64,000 bases of DNA from Odiellus spinosus (lineage: Eukaryota > Arthropoda > Arachnida > Opiliones > Phalangiidae): NCBI GenBank assembly GCA_963920705.1, contig OY987230.1, positions 3,038,001 through 3,102,000 of the forward strand. The letters run 5' to 3'. A model generated the notes under the pieces. The model searched no databases, had not been told where the DNA came from, and saw only the letters and a list, made by a program, of their open reading frames with translations. Shown here one piece after another: positions 11,530 through 24,886 of this stretch. Made by a program: the position numbers and the translations under genes. How positions within the stretch are numbered: the stretch's first letter is position 1; the number at the start of each line of letters is the position of its first letter.

Positions 11530-11620
11530 TTTGCAATTTAGACAAAACAAAGTCATTCGAAAGAGCAAATATTGGTCTATCTAAAAAACAAGAGTTTTGG
11601 AAAATTGGTTGAAAAACATG
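11530..11620 (+). repeat. Chimeric arm: B at the junction, A near the core (copy 1)
   Basis: Starts as B (TTTAGACAAAACAAAGTC) and continues as A (AAATATTGGTCTATCTAAAA). The switch is at TCGAAAGAGC (11557-11566), the same shared word used by the chimera at 6806 read on the other strand. The adjoining inverted repeat is altered, with AAAATTGGTTG replacing AAAATCCGTTG near 11605. An almost identical chimera lies 1530 bp downstream. Confidence 0.85.
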
Positions 11621-13059
11621 GAAAATATGGACAATTCAAAAAACATCTAATATCAAAAAGCGAATTTTGAAAATCTGAAATTTCACTATTTTGATATTCT
11701 ATGATTTCTTGAATTGGCCATATTTTTCTTGTTTTTCAACGGATTTTTGAAAACTCTTATTATTTAGACTGTCCATTAATTGCTCTTTAGAATGACTTTG
11801 GTTTTGTCTAAATTGCAAAATTGTGACAAATATAAAATTGGTTAAAATTAAGCAAAAACGCTTAAAAATCCAAGATTATTGGATTCAAATGGACACAAAT
11901 CTTTTGAATTTTAAGCGATTTAGACAAAATTAAGACCACTCGAAAGACCAAATTTTGGTCTATCTAAAAAACAATAGTTTTGGAAAATCCGTTGAAAAAC
12001 AAGAAAAATATGGCCAATTCAAGAAATCATACAATATCAAAATAGTCAAATTTCAGATTTTAAAAATTCGCTTTTTGATATTAGATGTTTTTTGAATTGT
12101 CCATATTTTCCATGTTTTTCAACGGATTTTTGAAAACTCATATTATTTAAACTGTCCATTAATTGCTCTTTCGAATGACTTTGTTTTGTCTAAATTGCAA
12201 AATTGTGACAAATATAAAATTGGTTAAAATTAAGCAAAAACGCTTAAAAATCCAAGATTATTGGATTCAAATGGACACAAAACTTTTGAATTTTAAGCGA
12301 TTTAGACAAAATTAAGACCACTCGAAAGACCAAATTTTGGTCTATCTAAAAAACAATAGTTTTGGAAAATCCGTTGAAAAACAAGAAAAATATGGCCAAT
12401 TCAAGAAATCATACAATATCAAAATAGTCAAATTTCAGATTTTCAAAATTCGCTTTTTGATATTAGATGTTTTTTGAATTGTCCATATTTTCCATGTTTT
12501 TCAACGGATTTTTGAAAACTCTTATTATTTAAACTGTCCATTAATTGCTCTTTCGAATGACTTTGGTTTTGTCTAAATTGCAAAATTGTGACAAATATAA
12601 AATTGGTTAAAATTAAGCAAAAACGCTTAAAAATCCAAGATTATTGGATTCAAATGGACACAAAACTTTTGAATTTTAAGCGATTTAGACAAAATTAAGA
12701 CCACTCGAAAGACCAAATTTTGGTCTATCTAAAAAACAATAGTTTTGGAAAATCCGTTGAAAAACAAGAAAAATATGGCCAATTCAAGAAATCATACAAT
12801 ATCAAAATAGTCAAATTTCAGATTTTCAAAATTCGCTTTTTGATATTAGATGTTTTTTGAATTGTCCATATTTTCCATGTTTTTCAACGGATTTTCCAAA
12901 ACTCTTGTTTTTTAGATAGACCAAAATTTGGTCTTTCGAGTGGTCTTAATTTTGTCTAAATCGCTTAAAAATCAAAAGTTTTGTGTCCATTTGAATCCAA
13001 TGATCTTGGATTTTTAAGCGTTTTTGCTTAATTTTAACCAATTTTATATTTGTCACAAT

Positions 13060-13150
13060 TTTGCAATTTAGACAAAACAAAGTCATTCGAAAGAGCAAAT
13101 ATTGGTCTATCTAAAAAACAAGAGTTTTGGAAAATTGGTTGAAAAACATG
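13060..13150 (+). repeat. Chimeric arm: B at the junction, A near the core (copy 2)
   Basis: Same structure as the chimera at 11530-11620, with the switch at TCGAAAGAGC (13087-13096) and the same altered inverted repeat (TTGGTTG). The spacing of 1530 bp marks a tetramer duplication that copied the chimera after it arose. Confidence 0.85.
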
Positions 13151-14400
13151 GAAAATATGGACAATTCAAAAAACATCTAATATCAAAAAGCGAATTTTGA
13201 AAATCTGAAATTTGACTATTTTGATATTCTATGATTTCTTGAATTGGCCATATTTTTCTTGTTTTTCAACGGATTTTTGAAAACTCTTATTATTTAGACT
13301 GTCCATTAATTGCTCTTTAGAATGACTTTGGTTTTGTCTAAATTGCAAAATTGTGACAAATATAAAATTGGTTAAAATTAAGCAAAAACGCTTAAAAATC
13401 CAAGATTATTGGATTCAAATGGACACAAAACTTTTGAATTTTAAGCGATTTAGACAAAATTAAGACCACTCGAAAGACCAAATTTTGGTCTATCTAAAAA
13501 ACAATAGTTTTGGAAAATCCGTTGAAAAACAAGAAAAATATGGCCAATTCAAGAAATCATACAATATCAAAATAGTCAAATTTCAGATTTTAAAAATTCG
13601 CTTTTTGATATTAGATGTTTTTTGAATTGTCCATATTTTCCATGTTTTTCAACGGATTTTTGAAAACTCATATTATTTAAACTGTCCATTAATTGCTCTT
13701 TCGAATGACTTTGTTTTGTCTAAATTGCAAAATTGTGACAAATATAAAATTGGTTAAAATTAAGCAAAAACGCTTAAAAATCCAAGATTATTGGATTCAA
13801 ATGGACACAAAACTTTTGAATTTTAAGCGATTTAGACAAAATTAAGACCACTCGAAAGACCAAATTTTGGTCTATCTAAAAAACAATAGTTTTGGAAAAT
13901 CCGTTGAAAAACAAGAAAAATATGGCCAATTCAAGAAATCATACAATATCAAAATAGTCAAATTTCAGATTTTCAAAATTCGCTTTTTGATATTAGATGT
14001 TTTTTGAATTGTCCATATTTTCCATGTTTTTCAACGGATTTTTGAAAACTCTTATTATTTAAACTGTCCATTAATTGCTCTTTCGAATGACTTTGTTTTG
14101 TCTAAATTGCAAAATTGTGAAAAATATAAAATTGGTTAAAATTAAGCAAAAACGCTTAAAAATCCAAGATTATTGGATTCAAATGGACACAAAACTTTTG
14201 ATTTTTAAGCGATTTAGACAAAATTAAGACCACTCGAAAGACCAAATTTTGGTCTATCTAAAAAACAATAGTTTTGGAAAATCCGTTGAAAAACATGGAA
14301 AATATGGACAATTCAAAAAACATCTAATATCAAAAAGCGAATTTTGAAAATCTGAAATTTGACTATTTTGATATTCTATGATTTCTTGAATTGGCCATAT

Positions 14401-17059
14401 TTTTCTTGTTTTTCAACGGATTTTTGAAAACTCTTATTATTTAGACTGTCCATTAATTGCTCTTTCGAATGACTTTGGTTTTGTCTAAATTGCCAAAACG
14501 TGACAAATATAAAATTGGTTAAAATTAAGCCAAAACGCTTAAAAATCCAAGATTATTGGATTCAAATGGACACAAAACTTTTGAATTTTAAGCGATTTAG
14601 ACAAAATTAAGACCACTCGAAAGACCAAATTTTGGTCTATCTAAAAAACAATAGTTTTGGAAAATCCGTTGAAAAACAAGAAAAATATGGCCAATTCAAG
14701 AAATCATACAATATCAAAATAGTCAAATTTCAGATTTTCAAAATTCGCTTTTTGATATTAGATGTTTTTTGAATTGTCCATATTTTCCATGTTTTTCAAC
14801 GGATTTTTGAAAACTCTTATTATTTAAACTGTCCATTAATTGCTCTTTCGAATGACTTTGTTTTGTCTAAATTGCAAAATTGTGAAAAATATAAAATTGG
14901 TTAAAATTAAGCAAAAACGCTTAAAAATCCAAGATTATTGGATTCAAATGGACACAAAACTTTTGATTTTTAAGCGATTTAGACAAAATTAAGACCACTC
15001 GAAAGACCAAATTTTGGTCTATCTAAAAAACAATAGTTTTGGAAAATCCGTTGAAAAACATGGAAAATATGGACAATTCAAAAAACATCTAATATCAAAA
15101 AGCGAATTTTGAAAATCTGAAATTTGACTATTTTGATATTCTATGATTTCTTGAATTGGCCATATTTTTCTTGTTTTTCAACGGATTTTTGAAAGCTCTT
15201 ATTATTTAGACTGTCCATTAATTGCTCTTTCGAATGACTTTGGTTTTGTCTAAATTGCCAAAACGTGACAAATATAAAATTGGTTAAAATTAAGCCAAAA
15301 CGCTTAAAAATCCAAGATTATTGGATTCAAATGGACACAAAACTTTTGAATTTTAAGCGATTTAGACAAAATTAAGACCACTCGAAAGACCAAATTTTGG
15401 TCTATCTAAAAAACAATAGTTTTGGAAAATCCGTTGAAAAACAAGAAAAATATGGCCAATTCAAGAAATCATACAATATCAAAATAGTCAAATTTCAGAT
15501 TTTCAAAATTCGCTTTTTGATATTAGATGTTTTTGAATTGTCCATATTTTCCATGTTTTTCAACGGATTTTCCAAAACTCTATTTTTTTAGATAGACCAA
15601 AATTTGGTCTTTCGAGTGGTCTTAATTTTGTCTAAATCGCTTAAAAATCAAAAGTTTTGTGTCCATTTGAATCCAATAATCTTGGATTTTTAAGCGTTTT
15701 TGCTTAATTTTAACCAATTTTATATTTGTCACAATTTTGCAATTTAGAAAAAACCAAAGTCATTCGAAAGAGCAATTAATGGACAGTCTAAATAATAAGA
15801 GTTTTCAAAAATCCGTTGAAAAACAAGAAAAATATGGCCAATTCAAGAAATCATACAATATCAAAATAGTCAAATTTCAGATTTTCAAAATTCGCTTTTT
15901 GATATTAGATGTTTTTTGAATTGTCCATATTTTCCATGTTTTTCAACGGATTTTTGAAAACTCTTATTATTTAAACTGTCCATTAATTGCTCTTTCGAAT
16001 GACTTTGGTTTTGTCTAAATTGCAAAATTGTGACAAATATAAAATTGGTTAAAATTAAGCAAAAACGCTTAAAAATCCAAGATTATTGGATTCAAATGGA
16101 CACAAAACTTTTGATTTTTAAGCGATTTAGACAAAATTAAGACCACTCGAAAGACCAAATTTTGGTCTATCTAAAAAACAATAGTTTTGGAAAATCCGTT
16201 GAAAAACATGGAAAATATGGACAATTCAAAAAACATCTAATATCAAAAAGCGAATTTTGAAAATCTGAAATTTGACTATTTTGATATTCTATGATTTCTT
16301 GAATTGGCCATATTTTTCTTGTTTTTCAACGGATTTTTGAAAACTCTTATTATTTAGACTGTCCATTAATTGCTCTTTCGAATGACTTTGGTTTTGTCAA
16401 AATTGCCAAAACGTGACAAATATAAAATTGGTTAAAATTAAGCCAAAACGCTTAAAAATCCAAGATTATTGGATTCAAATGGACACAAAACTTTTGAATT
16501 TTAAGCGATTTAGACAAAATTAAGACCACTCGAAAGACCAAATTTTGGTCTATCTAAAAAACAATAGTTTTGGAAAATCCGTTGAAAAACAAGAAAAATA
16601 TGGCCAATTCAAGAAATCATACAATATCAAAATAGTCAAATTTCAGATTTTCAAAATTCGCTTTTTGATATTAGATGTTTTTTGAATTGTCCATATTTTC
16701 CATGTTTTTCAACGGATTTTCCAAAACTCTATTTTTTTAGATAGACCAAAATTTGGTCTTTCGAGTGGTCTTAATTTTGTCTAAATCGCTTAAAAATCAA
16801 AAGTTTTGTGTCCATTTGAATCCAATAATCTTGGATTTTTAAGCGTTTTTGCTTAATTTTAACCAATTTTATATTTGTCACAATTTTGCAATTTAGAAAA
16901 AACCAAAGTCATTCGAAAGAGCAATTAATGGACAGTCTAAATAATAAGAGTTTTCAAAAATCCGTTGAAAAACAAGAAAAATATGGCCAATTCAAGAAAT
17001 CATACAATATCAAAATAGTCAAATTTCAGATTTTCAAAATTCGCTTTTTGATATTAGAT
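14401..17059. repeat. Second block of the trimer repeat, period ~1149 bp
   Basis: Junctions 14569+, 14951+, 15334+, 15654-, 16099+, 16482+ and 16803-. The 14951-15654 trio and the 16099-16803 trio share CTCTATTTTTTTAGATAG (15578 and 16728), TTTAGAAAAAACC and AAGCCAAAACGC. These units resemble those at 9.2-11 kb, so the same trimer was amplified at two places about 5.7 kb apart. Confidence 0.85.
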
Positions 17060-17343
17060 GTTTTTTGAATTGTCCATATTTTCCATGTTTTTCAACGGAT
17101 TTTTGAAAACTCTTATTATTTAAACTGTCCATTAATTGCTCTTTCGAATGACTTTGGTTTTGTCTAAATTGCAAAATTGTGACAAATATAAAATTGGTTA
17201 AAATTAAGCAAAAACGCTTAAAAATCCAAGATTATTGGATTCAAATGGACACAAAACTTTTGATTTTTAAGCGATTTAGACAAAATTAAGACCACTCGAA
17301 AGACCAAATTTTGGTCTATCTAAAAAACAAGAGTTTTGGAAAA

Positions 17344-17482
17344 TCCGTTGAAAAACATGGAAAATATGGACAATTCAAAAAACATCTAATATCAAAAAGC
17401 GAATTTTGAAAATCTGAAATTTGACTATTTTGATATTCTATGATTTCTTGAATTGGCCATATTTTCCATGTTTTTCAACGGA
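17344..17482. repeat. Hybrid core dyad with p body and CATGG/CCATG at both ends
   Basis: The left end reads CATGGAAAATATGGAC and the right end GGCCATATTTTCCATG, so the outermost bases are now symmetric while the body stays p. The same form recurs in the units at 20310, 32174, 33706 and 34089. It is the counterpart of the hybrid at 4331-4469 and supports exchange between left and right core ends. Confidence 0.75.
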
Positions 17483-19598
17483 TTTTTGAAAACTCTTATT
17501 ATTTAAACTGTCCATTAATTGCTCTTTCGAATGACTTTGGTTTTGTCTAAATTGCAAAATTGTGACAAATATAAAATTGGTTAAAATTAAGCAAAAACGC
17601 TTAAAAATCCAAGATTATTGGATTCAAATGGACACAAAACTTTTGATTTTTAAGCGATTTAGACAAAACTAAGACCACTCGAAAGAGCAAATATTGATCT
17701 ATCTAAAAAACAAGAGTTTTGGAAAATCAGTTGAGAAACATGGAAAATATGGACAATTCAAAAAACATCTAAAATCAAAAAGCGAATTTTGAAAATCTGA
17801 AATTTGACTATTTTGATATTCTATGATTTCTTGAATTGTCCACATTTTTCTTGTTTTTCAACGGATTTTTGAAAACTCTTATTATTTAGACTGTCCATTA
17901 ATTGCTCTTTCGAATGACTTTGGTTTTGTCTAAATTGCAAAATTGTGACAAATATAAAATTGGTTAAAATTAAGCAAAAACGCTTAAAAATCCAAGATTA
18001 TTGGATTCAAATGGACACAAAACTTTTGAATTTTAAGCGATTTAGACAAAATTAAGACCACTCGAAAGAGCAAATATTGGTCTATCTAAAAAACAAGAGT
18101 TTTGGAAAATCCGTTGAAAAACATGGAAAATATGGACAATTCAAAAAACATCTAATATCAAAAAGCGAATTTTTAAAATCTGAAATTTGACTATTTTGAT
18201 ATTGTATGATTTCTTGAATTGGCCATATTTTTCTTGTTTTTCAACGGATTTTCCAAAACTATTGTTTTTTAGATAGACCAAAATTTGGTCTTTCGAGTGG
18301 TCTTAATTTTGTCTAAATCGCTTAAAATTCAAAAGTTTTGTGTCCATTTGAATCCAATAATCTTGGATTTTTAAGCGTTTGTGCTTAATTTTAACCAATT
18401 TTATATTTGTCACAATTTTGCAATTTAGACAAAACCAAAGTCATTCTAAAGAGCAATTAATGGACAGTCTAAATAATAAGAGTTTTCAAAAATCCGTTGA
18501 AAAACAAGAAAAATGTGGACAATTCAAGAAATCATAGAATATCAAAATAGTCAAATTTCAGATTTTCAAAATTCGCTTTTTGATATTAGATGTTTTTTGA
18601 ATTGGCCATATTTTTCTTGTTTTTCAACGGATTTTTGAAAACTCTTATTATTAAGACTGTCCATTAATTGCTCTTTCGAATGACTTTGTTTTTGTCTAAA
18701 TTGCAAAATTGTGACAAATATAAAATTGGTTAAAATTAAGCAAAAACGCTTAAAAATCCAAGATTATTGGATTCAAATGGACACAAAACTTTTGATTTTT
18801 AAGCGATTTAGACAAAATTAAGACCACTCGAAAGAGCAAATATTGGTCTATCTGAAAATCAAGAGTTTTGGAAAATCCGTTGAAAAACATGGAAAATATG
18901 GACAATTCAAAAAACATCTAATATCAAAAAGCGAATTTTGAAAATCTGAAATTTGACTATTTTGATATTCTATGATTTCTTGAATTGGCCATATTTTTCT
19001 TGTTTTTCAACGGATTTTCCAAAACTATTGTTTTTTAGATAGACCAAAATTTGGTCTTTCGAGTGGTCTTAATTTTGTCTAAATCGCTTAAAATTCAAAA
19101 GTTTTGTGTCCATTTGAATCCAATAATCTTGGATTTTTAAGCGTTTTTGCTTAATTTTAACCAATTTTATATTTGTCACAATTTTGCAATTTAGAAAAAA
19201 CCAAAGTCATTCGAAAGAGCAATTAATGGACAGTCTAAATAATAAGAGTTTTCAAAAATCCGTTGAAAAACAAGAAAAATATGGCCAATTCAAGAAATCA
19301 TAGAATATCAAAATAGTCAAATTTCAGATTTTCAAAATTCGCTTTTTGATATTAGATGTTTTTTGAATTGTCCATATTTTCCATGTTTTTCAACGGATTT
19401 TTGAAAACTCTTATTATTTAAACTGTCCATTAATTGCTCTTTCGAATGACTTTGGTTTTGTCTAAATTGCAAAATTGTGACAAATATAAAATTGGTTAAA
19501 ATTAAGCAAAAACGCTTAAAAATCCAAGATTATTGGATTCAAATGGACACAAAACTTTTGATTTTTAAGCGTTTTAGACAAAATTAAGACCACTCGAA

Positions 19599-19615
19599 AG
19601 AGCAAATATTGCTCT
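19599..19615. repeat. 17-bp palindrome in the A arm, AGC/GCT form
   Basis: AGAGCAAATATTGCTCT pairs 7+3+7 bases. Compared with the common form at 1606, both stems have changed in step (GACC to GAGC and GGTC to GCTC). The same form recurs near 27251, 31461, 52521, 57861, 59771, 61311 and 63221. A mixed, unpaired form AGAGCAAATATTGGTCT is also common. Exchange with the B arm, which reads GAAAGAGCAATTAATGG at this place, is one possible source. Confidence 0.8.
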
Positions 19616-21059
19616 ATCTAAAAACAAGAGTTTTGGAAAATCCGTTGAAAAACATGGAAAATATGGACAATTCAAAAACATCTAATATCAAAAAGCGAAT
19701 TTTGAAAATCTGAAATTTGACTATTTTGATATTCTATGATTTCTTGAATTGGGCATATTTTTCTTGTTTTTCAACGGATTTTTGAAAACTCTTATTATTT
19801 AGACTGTCCATTAATTGCTCTTTCGAATGACTTTGGTTTTGTCTAAATTGCCAAATCATGACAAATATAAAATTGGTTAAAATTAAGCAAAAACGCTTAA
19901 AAATCCAAGATTATTGGATTCAAATGGACACAAAACTTTTTAATTTTAAGCGATTTAGACAAAATTAAGACCACTCGAAAGACCAAATTTTGGTCTATCT
20001 AAAAAACAATAGTTTTGGAAAATCCGTTGAAAAACAAGAAAAATATGGCCAATTCAAGAAATCATACAATATCAAAATAGTCAAATTTCAGATTTTCAAA
20101 ATTCGCTTTTTGATATTAGATGTTTTTTGAATTGTCCATATTTTCCATGTTTTTCAACGGATTTTTGAAAACTCTTATTATTTAAACTGTCCATTAATTG
20201 CTCTTTCGAATGACTTTGGTTTTGTCTAAATTGCAAAATTGTGACAAATATAAAATTGGTTAAAATTAAGCAAAAACGCTTAAAAATCCAAGATTATTGG
20301 ATTCAAATGGACACAAAACTTTTGATTTTTAAGCGATTTAGACAAAATTAAGACCACTCGAAAGACCAAATTTTGGTCTATCTAAAAAACAAGAGTTTTG
20401 GAAAATCCGTTGAAAAACATGGAAAATATGGACAATTCAAAAAACATCTAATATCAAAAAGCGAATTTTGAAAATCTGAAATTTGACTATTTTGATATTC
20501 TATGATTTCTTGAATTGGCCATATTTTCCATGTTTTTCAACGGATTTTTGAAAACTCTTATTATTTAAACTGTCCATTAATTGCTCTTTCGAATGACTTT
20601 GGTTTTGTCTAAATTGCAAAATTGTGACAAATATAAAATTGGTTAAAATTAAGCAAAAACGCTTAAAAATCCAAGATTATTGGATTCAAATGGACACAAA
20701 ACTTTTGATTTTTAAGCGATTTAGACAAAATTAAGACCACTCGAAAGAGCAAATATTGATCTATCTAAAAAACCAGAGTTTTGGAAAATCAGTTGAAAAA
20801 CATGGAAAATATGGACAATTCAAAAAACATCTAAAATCAAAAAGCGAATTTTGAAAATCTGAAATTTGACTATTTTGATATTCTATGATTTCTTGAATTG
20901 TCCACATTTTTCTTGTTTTTCAACGGATTTTTGAAAACTCTTATTATTTAGACTGTCCATTAATTGCTCTTTCGAATGACTTTGGTTTTGTCTAAATTGC
21001 AAAATTGTGACAAATATAAAATTGGTTAAAATTAAGCAAAAACGCTTAAAAATCCAAGA

Positions 21060-24000
21060 TTATTGGATTCAAATGGACACAAAACTTTTGAATTTTAAGC
21101 GATTTAGACAAAATTAAGACCACTCGAAAGAGCAAATATTGGTCTATCTAAAAAACAAGAGTTTTGGAAAATCCGTTGAAAAACATGGAAAATATGGACA
21201 ATTCAAAAAACATCTAATATCAAAAAGCGAATTTTTAAAATCTGAAATTTGACTATTTTGATATTGTATGATTTCTTGAATTGGCCATATTTTTCTTGTT
21301 TTTCAACGGATTTTCCAAAACTATTGTTTTTTAGATAGACCAAAATTTGGTCTTTCGAGTGGTCTTAATTTTGTCTAAATCGCTTAAAATTCAAAAGTTT
21401 TGTGTCCATTTGAATCCAATAATCTTGGATTTTTAAGCGTTTTTGCTTAATTTTAACCAATTTTATATTTGTCACAATTTTGCAATTTAGACAAAACCAA
21501 AGTCATTCTAAAGAGCAATTAATGGACAGTCTAAATAATAAGAGTTTTCAAAAATCCGTTGAAAAACAAGAAAAATATGGCCAATTCAAAAAATCATAGA
21601 ATATCAAAATAGTCAAATTTCAGATTTTCAAAATTCGCTTTTTGATATTAGATGTTTTTTGAATTGTCCATATTTTCCATGTTTTTCAACGGATTTTTGA
21701 AAACTCTTATTATTTAAACTGTCCATTAATTGCTCTTTCGAATGACTTTGTTTTGTCTAAATTGCAAAATTGTGACAAATATAAAATTGGTTAAAATTAA
21801 GCAAAAACGCTTAAAAATCCAAGATTATTGGATTCAAATGGACACAAAACTTTTGATTTTTAAGCGATTTAGACAAAATTAAGACCACTCGAAAGACCAA
21901 ATTTTGGTCTATCTAAAAAACAAGAGTTTTGGAAAATCCGTTGAAAAACATGGAAAATATGGACAATTCAAAAAACATCGTATATCAAAAAGCGAATTTT
22001 GAAAATCTGAAATTTGACTATTTTGATATTCTATGATTTCTTGAATTGGCCATATTTTTCTTGTTTTTCAACGGATTTTTGAAAACTCTTATTATTTAGA
22101 CTGTCCATTAATTGCTCTTTCGAATGACTTTGTTTTTGTCTAAATTGCCAAAACGTGACAAATATAAAATTGGTTAAAATTAAGCAAAAACGCTTAAAAA
22201 TCCAAGATTATTGGATTCAAATGGACACAAAACTTTTGAATTTTAAGCGATTTAGACAAAATTAAGACCACTCGAAAGACCAAATTTTGGTCTATCTAAA
22301 AAACAATAGTTTTGGAAAATCCGTTGAAAAACAAGAAAAATATGGCCAATTCAAGAAATCATAGAATATCAAAATAGTCAAATTTCAGATTTTCAAAATT
22401 CGCTTTTTGATATTAGATGTTTTTTGAATTGTCCATATTTTCCATGTTTTTCAACGGATTTTCCAAAACTCTTGATTTTCAGATTGACCAATATTTGCTC
22501 TTTCGAGTGGTCTTAATTTTGTCTAAATCGCTTAAAAATCAAAAGTTTTGTGTCCATTTGAATCCAATAATCTTGGATTTTTAAGCGTTTTTGCTTAATT
22601 TTAACCAATTTTATATATGTCACAATTTTGCAATTTAGACAAAACCAAAGTCATTCGAAAGAGCAATTAATGGACAGTCTAAATAATAAGAGTTTTTAAA
22701 AATCCGTTGACAAACAAGAAAAATATGGCCAATTCAAGAAATCATACAATATCAAAATAGTCAAATTTCAGATTTTAAAAATTCGCTTTTTGATATTAGA
22801 TGTTTTTTGAATTGGCCACATTTTTCTTGTTTTTCAACGGAATTTTGAAAACTCTTATTATTTAGACTGTCCATTAATTGCTCTTTCGAATGACTTTGGT
22901 TTTGTCTAAATTGCAAAATTGTGACAAATATAAAATTGGTTAAAATTAAGCAAAAACGCTTAAAAATCCAAGATTATTGGATTCAAATGGACACAAAACT
23001 TTTGAATTTTAAGCGATTTAGACAAAATTAAGACCACTCGAAAGAGCAAATATTGGTCTATCTAAAAAACAAGAGTTTTGGAAAATCCGTTGAAAAACAT
23101 GGAAAATATGGACAATTCAAAAAACATCTAATATCAAAAAGCGAATTTTTAAAATCTGAAATTTGACTATTTTGATATTGTATGATTTCTTGAATTGGCC
23201 ATATTTTTCTTGTTTTTCAACGGATTTTCCAAAACTATTGTTTTTTAGATAGACCAAAATTTGGTCTTTCGAGTGGTCTTAATTTTGTCTAAATCGCTTA
23301 AAATTCAAAAGTTTTGTGTCCATTTGAATCCAATAATCTTGGATTTTTAAGCGTTTTTGCTTAATTTTAACCAATTTTATATTTGTCACAATTTTGCAAT
23401 TTAGACAAAACCAGTCATTCTAAAGAGCAATTAATGGACAGTCTAAATAATAAGAGTTTTCAAAAATCCGTTGAAAAACAAGAAAAATATGGCCAATTCA
23501 AAAAATCATAGAATATCAAAATAGTCAAATTTCAGATTTTCAAAATTCGCTTTTTGATATTAGATGTTTTTTGAATTGTCCATATTTTCCATGTTTTTCA
23601 ACGGATTTTTGAAAACTCTTATTATTTAAACTGTCCATTAATTGCTCTTTCGAATGACTTTGTTTTGTCTAAATTGCAAAATTGTGACAAATATAAAATT
23701 GGTTAAAATTAAGCAAAAACGCTTAAAAATCCAAGATTATTGGATTCAAATGGACACAAAACTTTTGATTTTTAAGCGATTTAGACAAAATTAAGACCAC
23801 TCGAAAGACCAAATTTTGGTCTATCTAAAAAACAAGAGTTTTGGAAAATCCGTTGAAAAACATGGAAAATATGGACAATTCAAAAAACATCGTATATCAA
23901 AAAGCGAATTTTGAAAATCTGAAATTTGACTATTTTGATATTCTATGATTTCTTGAATTGGCCATATTTTTCTTGTTTTTCAACGGATTTTTGAAAACTC

Positions 24001-24886
24001 TTATTATTTAGACTGTCCATTAATTGCTCTTTCGAATGACTTTGTTTTTGTCTAAATTGCCAAAACGTGACAAATATAAAATTGGTTAAAATTAAGCAAA
24101 AACGCTTAAAAATCCAAGATTATTGGATTCAAATGGACACAAAACTTTTGAATTTTAAGCGATTTAGACAAAATTAAGACCACTCGAAAGACCAAATTTT
24201 GGTCTATCTAAAAAACAATAGTTTTGGAAAATCCGTTGAAAAACAAGAAAAATATGGCCAATTCAAGAAATCATAGAATATCAAAATAGTCAAATTTCAG
24301 ATTTTCAAAATTCGCTTTTTGATATTAGATGTTTTTTGAATTGTCCATATTTTCCATGTTTTTCAACGGATTTTCCAAAACTCTTGATTTTCAGATTGAC
24401 CAATATTTGCTCTTTCGAGTGGTCTTAATTTTGTCTAAATCGCTTAAAAATCAAAAGTTTTGTGTCCATTTGAATCCAATAATCTTGGATTTTTAAGCGT
24501 TTTTGCTTAATTTTAACCAATTTTATATATGTCACAATTTTGCAATTTAGACAAAACCAAAGTCATTCGAAAGAGCAATTAATGGACAGTCTAAATAATA
24601 AGAGTTTTCAAAAATCCGTTGACAAACAAGAAAAATATGGCCAATTCAAGAAATCATACAATATCAAAATAGTCAAATTTCAGATTTTAAAAATTCGCTT
24701 TTTGATATTAGATGTTTTTTGAATTGGCCACATTTTTCTTGTTTTTCAACGGAATTTTGAAAACTCTTATTATTTAGACTGTCCATTAATTGCTCTTTCG
24801 AATGACTTTGGTTTTGTCTAAATTGCAAAATTGTGACAAATATAAAATTGGTTAAAATTAAGCAAAAACGCTTAAAAATCCAAGAT
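21060..24886. repeat. Tandem pentamer duplication, period ~1913 bp
   Basis: Junction pattern +, -, +, +, - occurs twice: 21076, 21397, 21841, 22224, 22545 and 22990, 23311, 23753, 24136, 24457. Private variants in both copies include CATCGTATATC (21977 and 23888), CAGATTGACC (22491 and 24400), TTATATATGTCAC (22614 and 24525), CGTTGACAAACAAG and GGCCACATTTTTCTTG. A short deletion (GACAAAACCAGTCATTC near 23405) marks the second copy. Confidence 0.9.

Larger units (their letters stand above)
11341..14400. repeat. Tandem tetramer duplication, period 1530 bp
   Basis: Junctions 11448-, 11892+, 12274+, 12657+ are followed by 12978-, 13422+, 13804+, 14186+. Shared private variants confirm the copy: CCAATGATCTTGG (11469 and 12999), the B/A chimeric arm, TTTAGAATGAC and CTCATATTATTTAAAC (12138 and 13668). 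Copies differ at only a few sites, for example TGTCCC versus TGTCAC, so the duplication looks young. Confidence 0.9.
17060..21059. repeat. ~1.4-kb segment repeated at 3062-bp spacing
   Basis: The stretch from about 17060 to 18490 recurs from about 20122 to 21552. Shared private variants are the symmetric-ended core (17344 and ~20406), TTGATCTATCTAAAAAAC with AAAATCAGTTG (17697 and 20757), CATCTAAAATC, GTCCACATTTTTCTTG and CATTCTAAAGAG. The units in between (18335-, 18780+, 19101-, 19546+, 19927+) are not duplicated at this spacing. Confidence 0.8.

Noticed and set aside
15737-15919. Open frame of about 60 codons repeated in B arms (also 16886-17068, 24540-24722, 35640-35822, 37553-37735)
   Set aside because: It begins at TTG, not ATG, and is open only because some copies read CATACAATATC where most read CATAGAATATC, which puts a TAG stop in frame. 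Neighbouring near-identical units are closed. The frame spans the palindromic core and has no domain signature, ribosome-site or codon-bias signal, so it is a by-product of satellite sequence.
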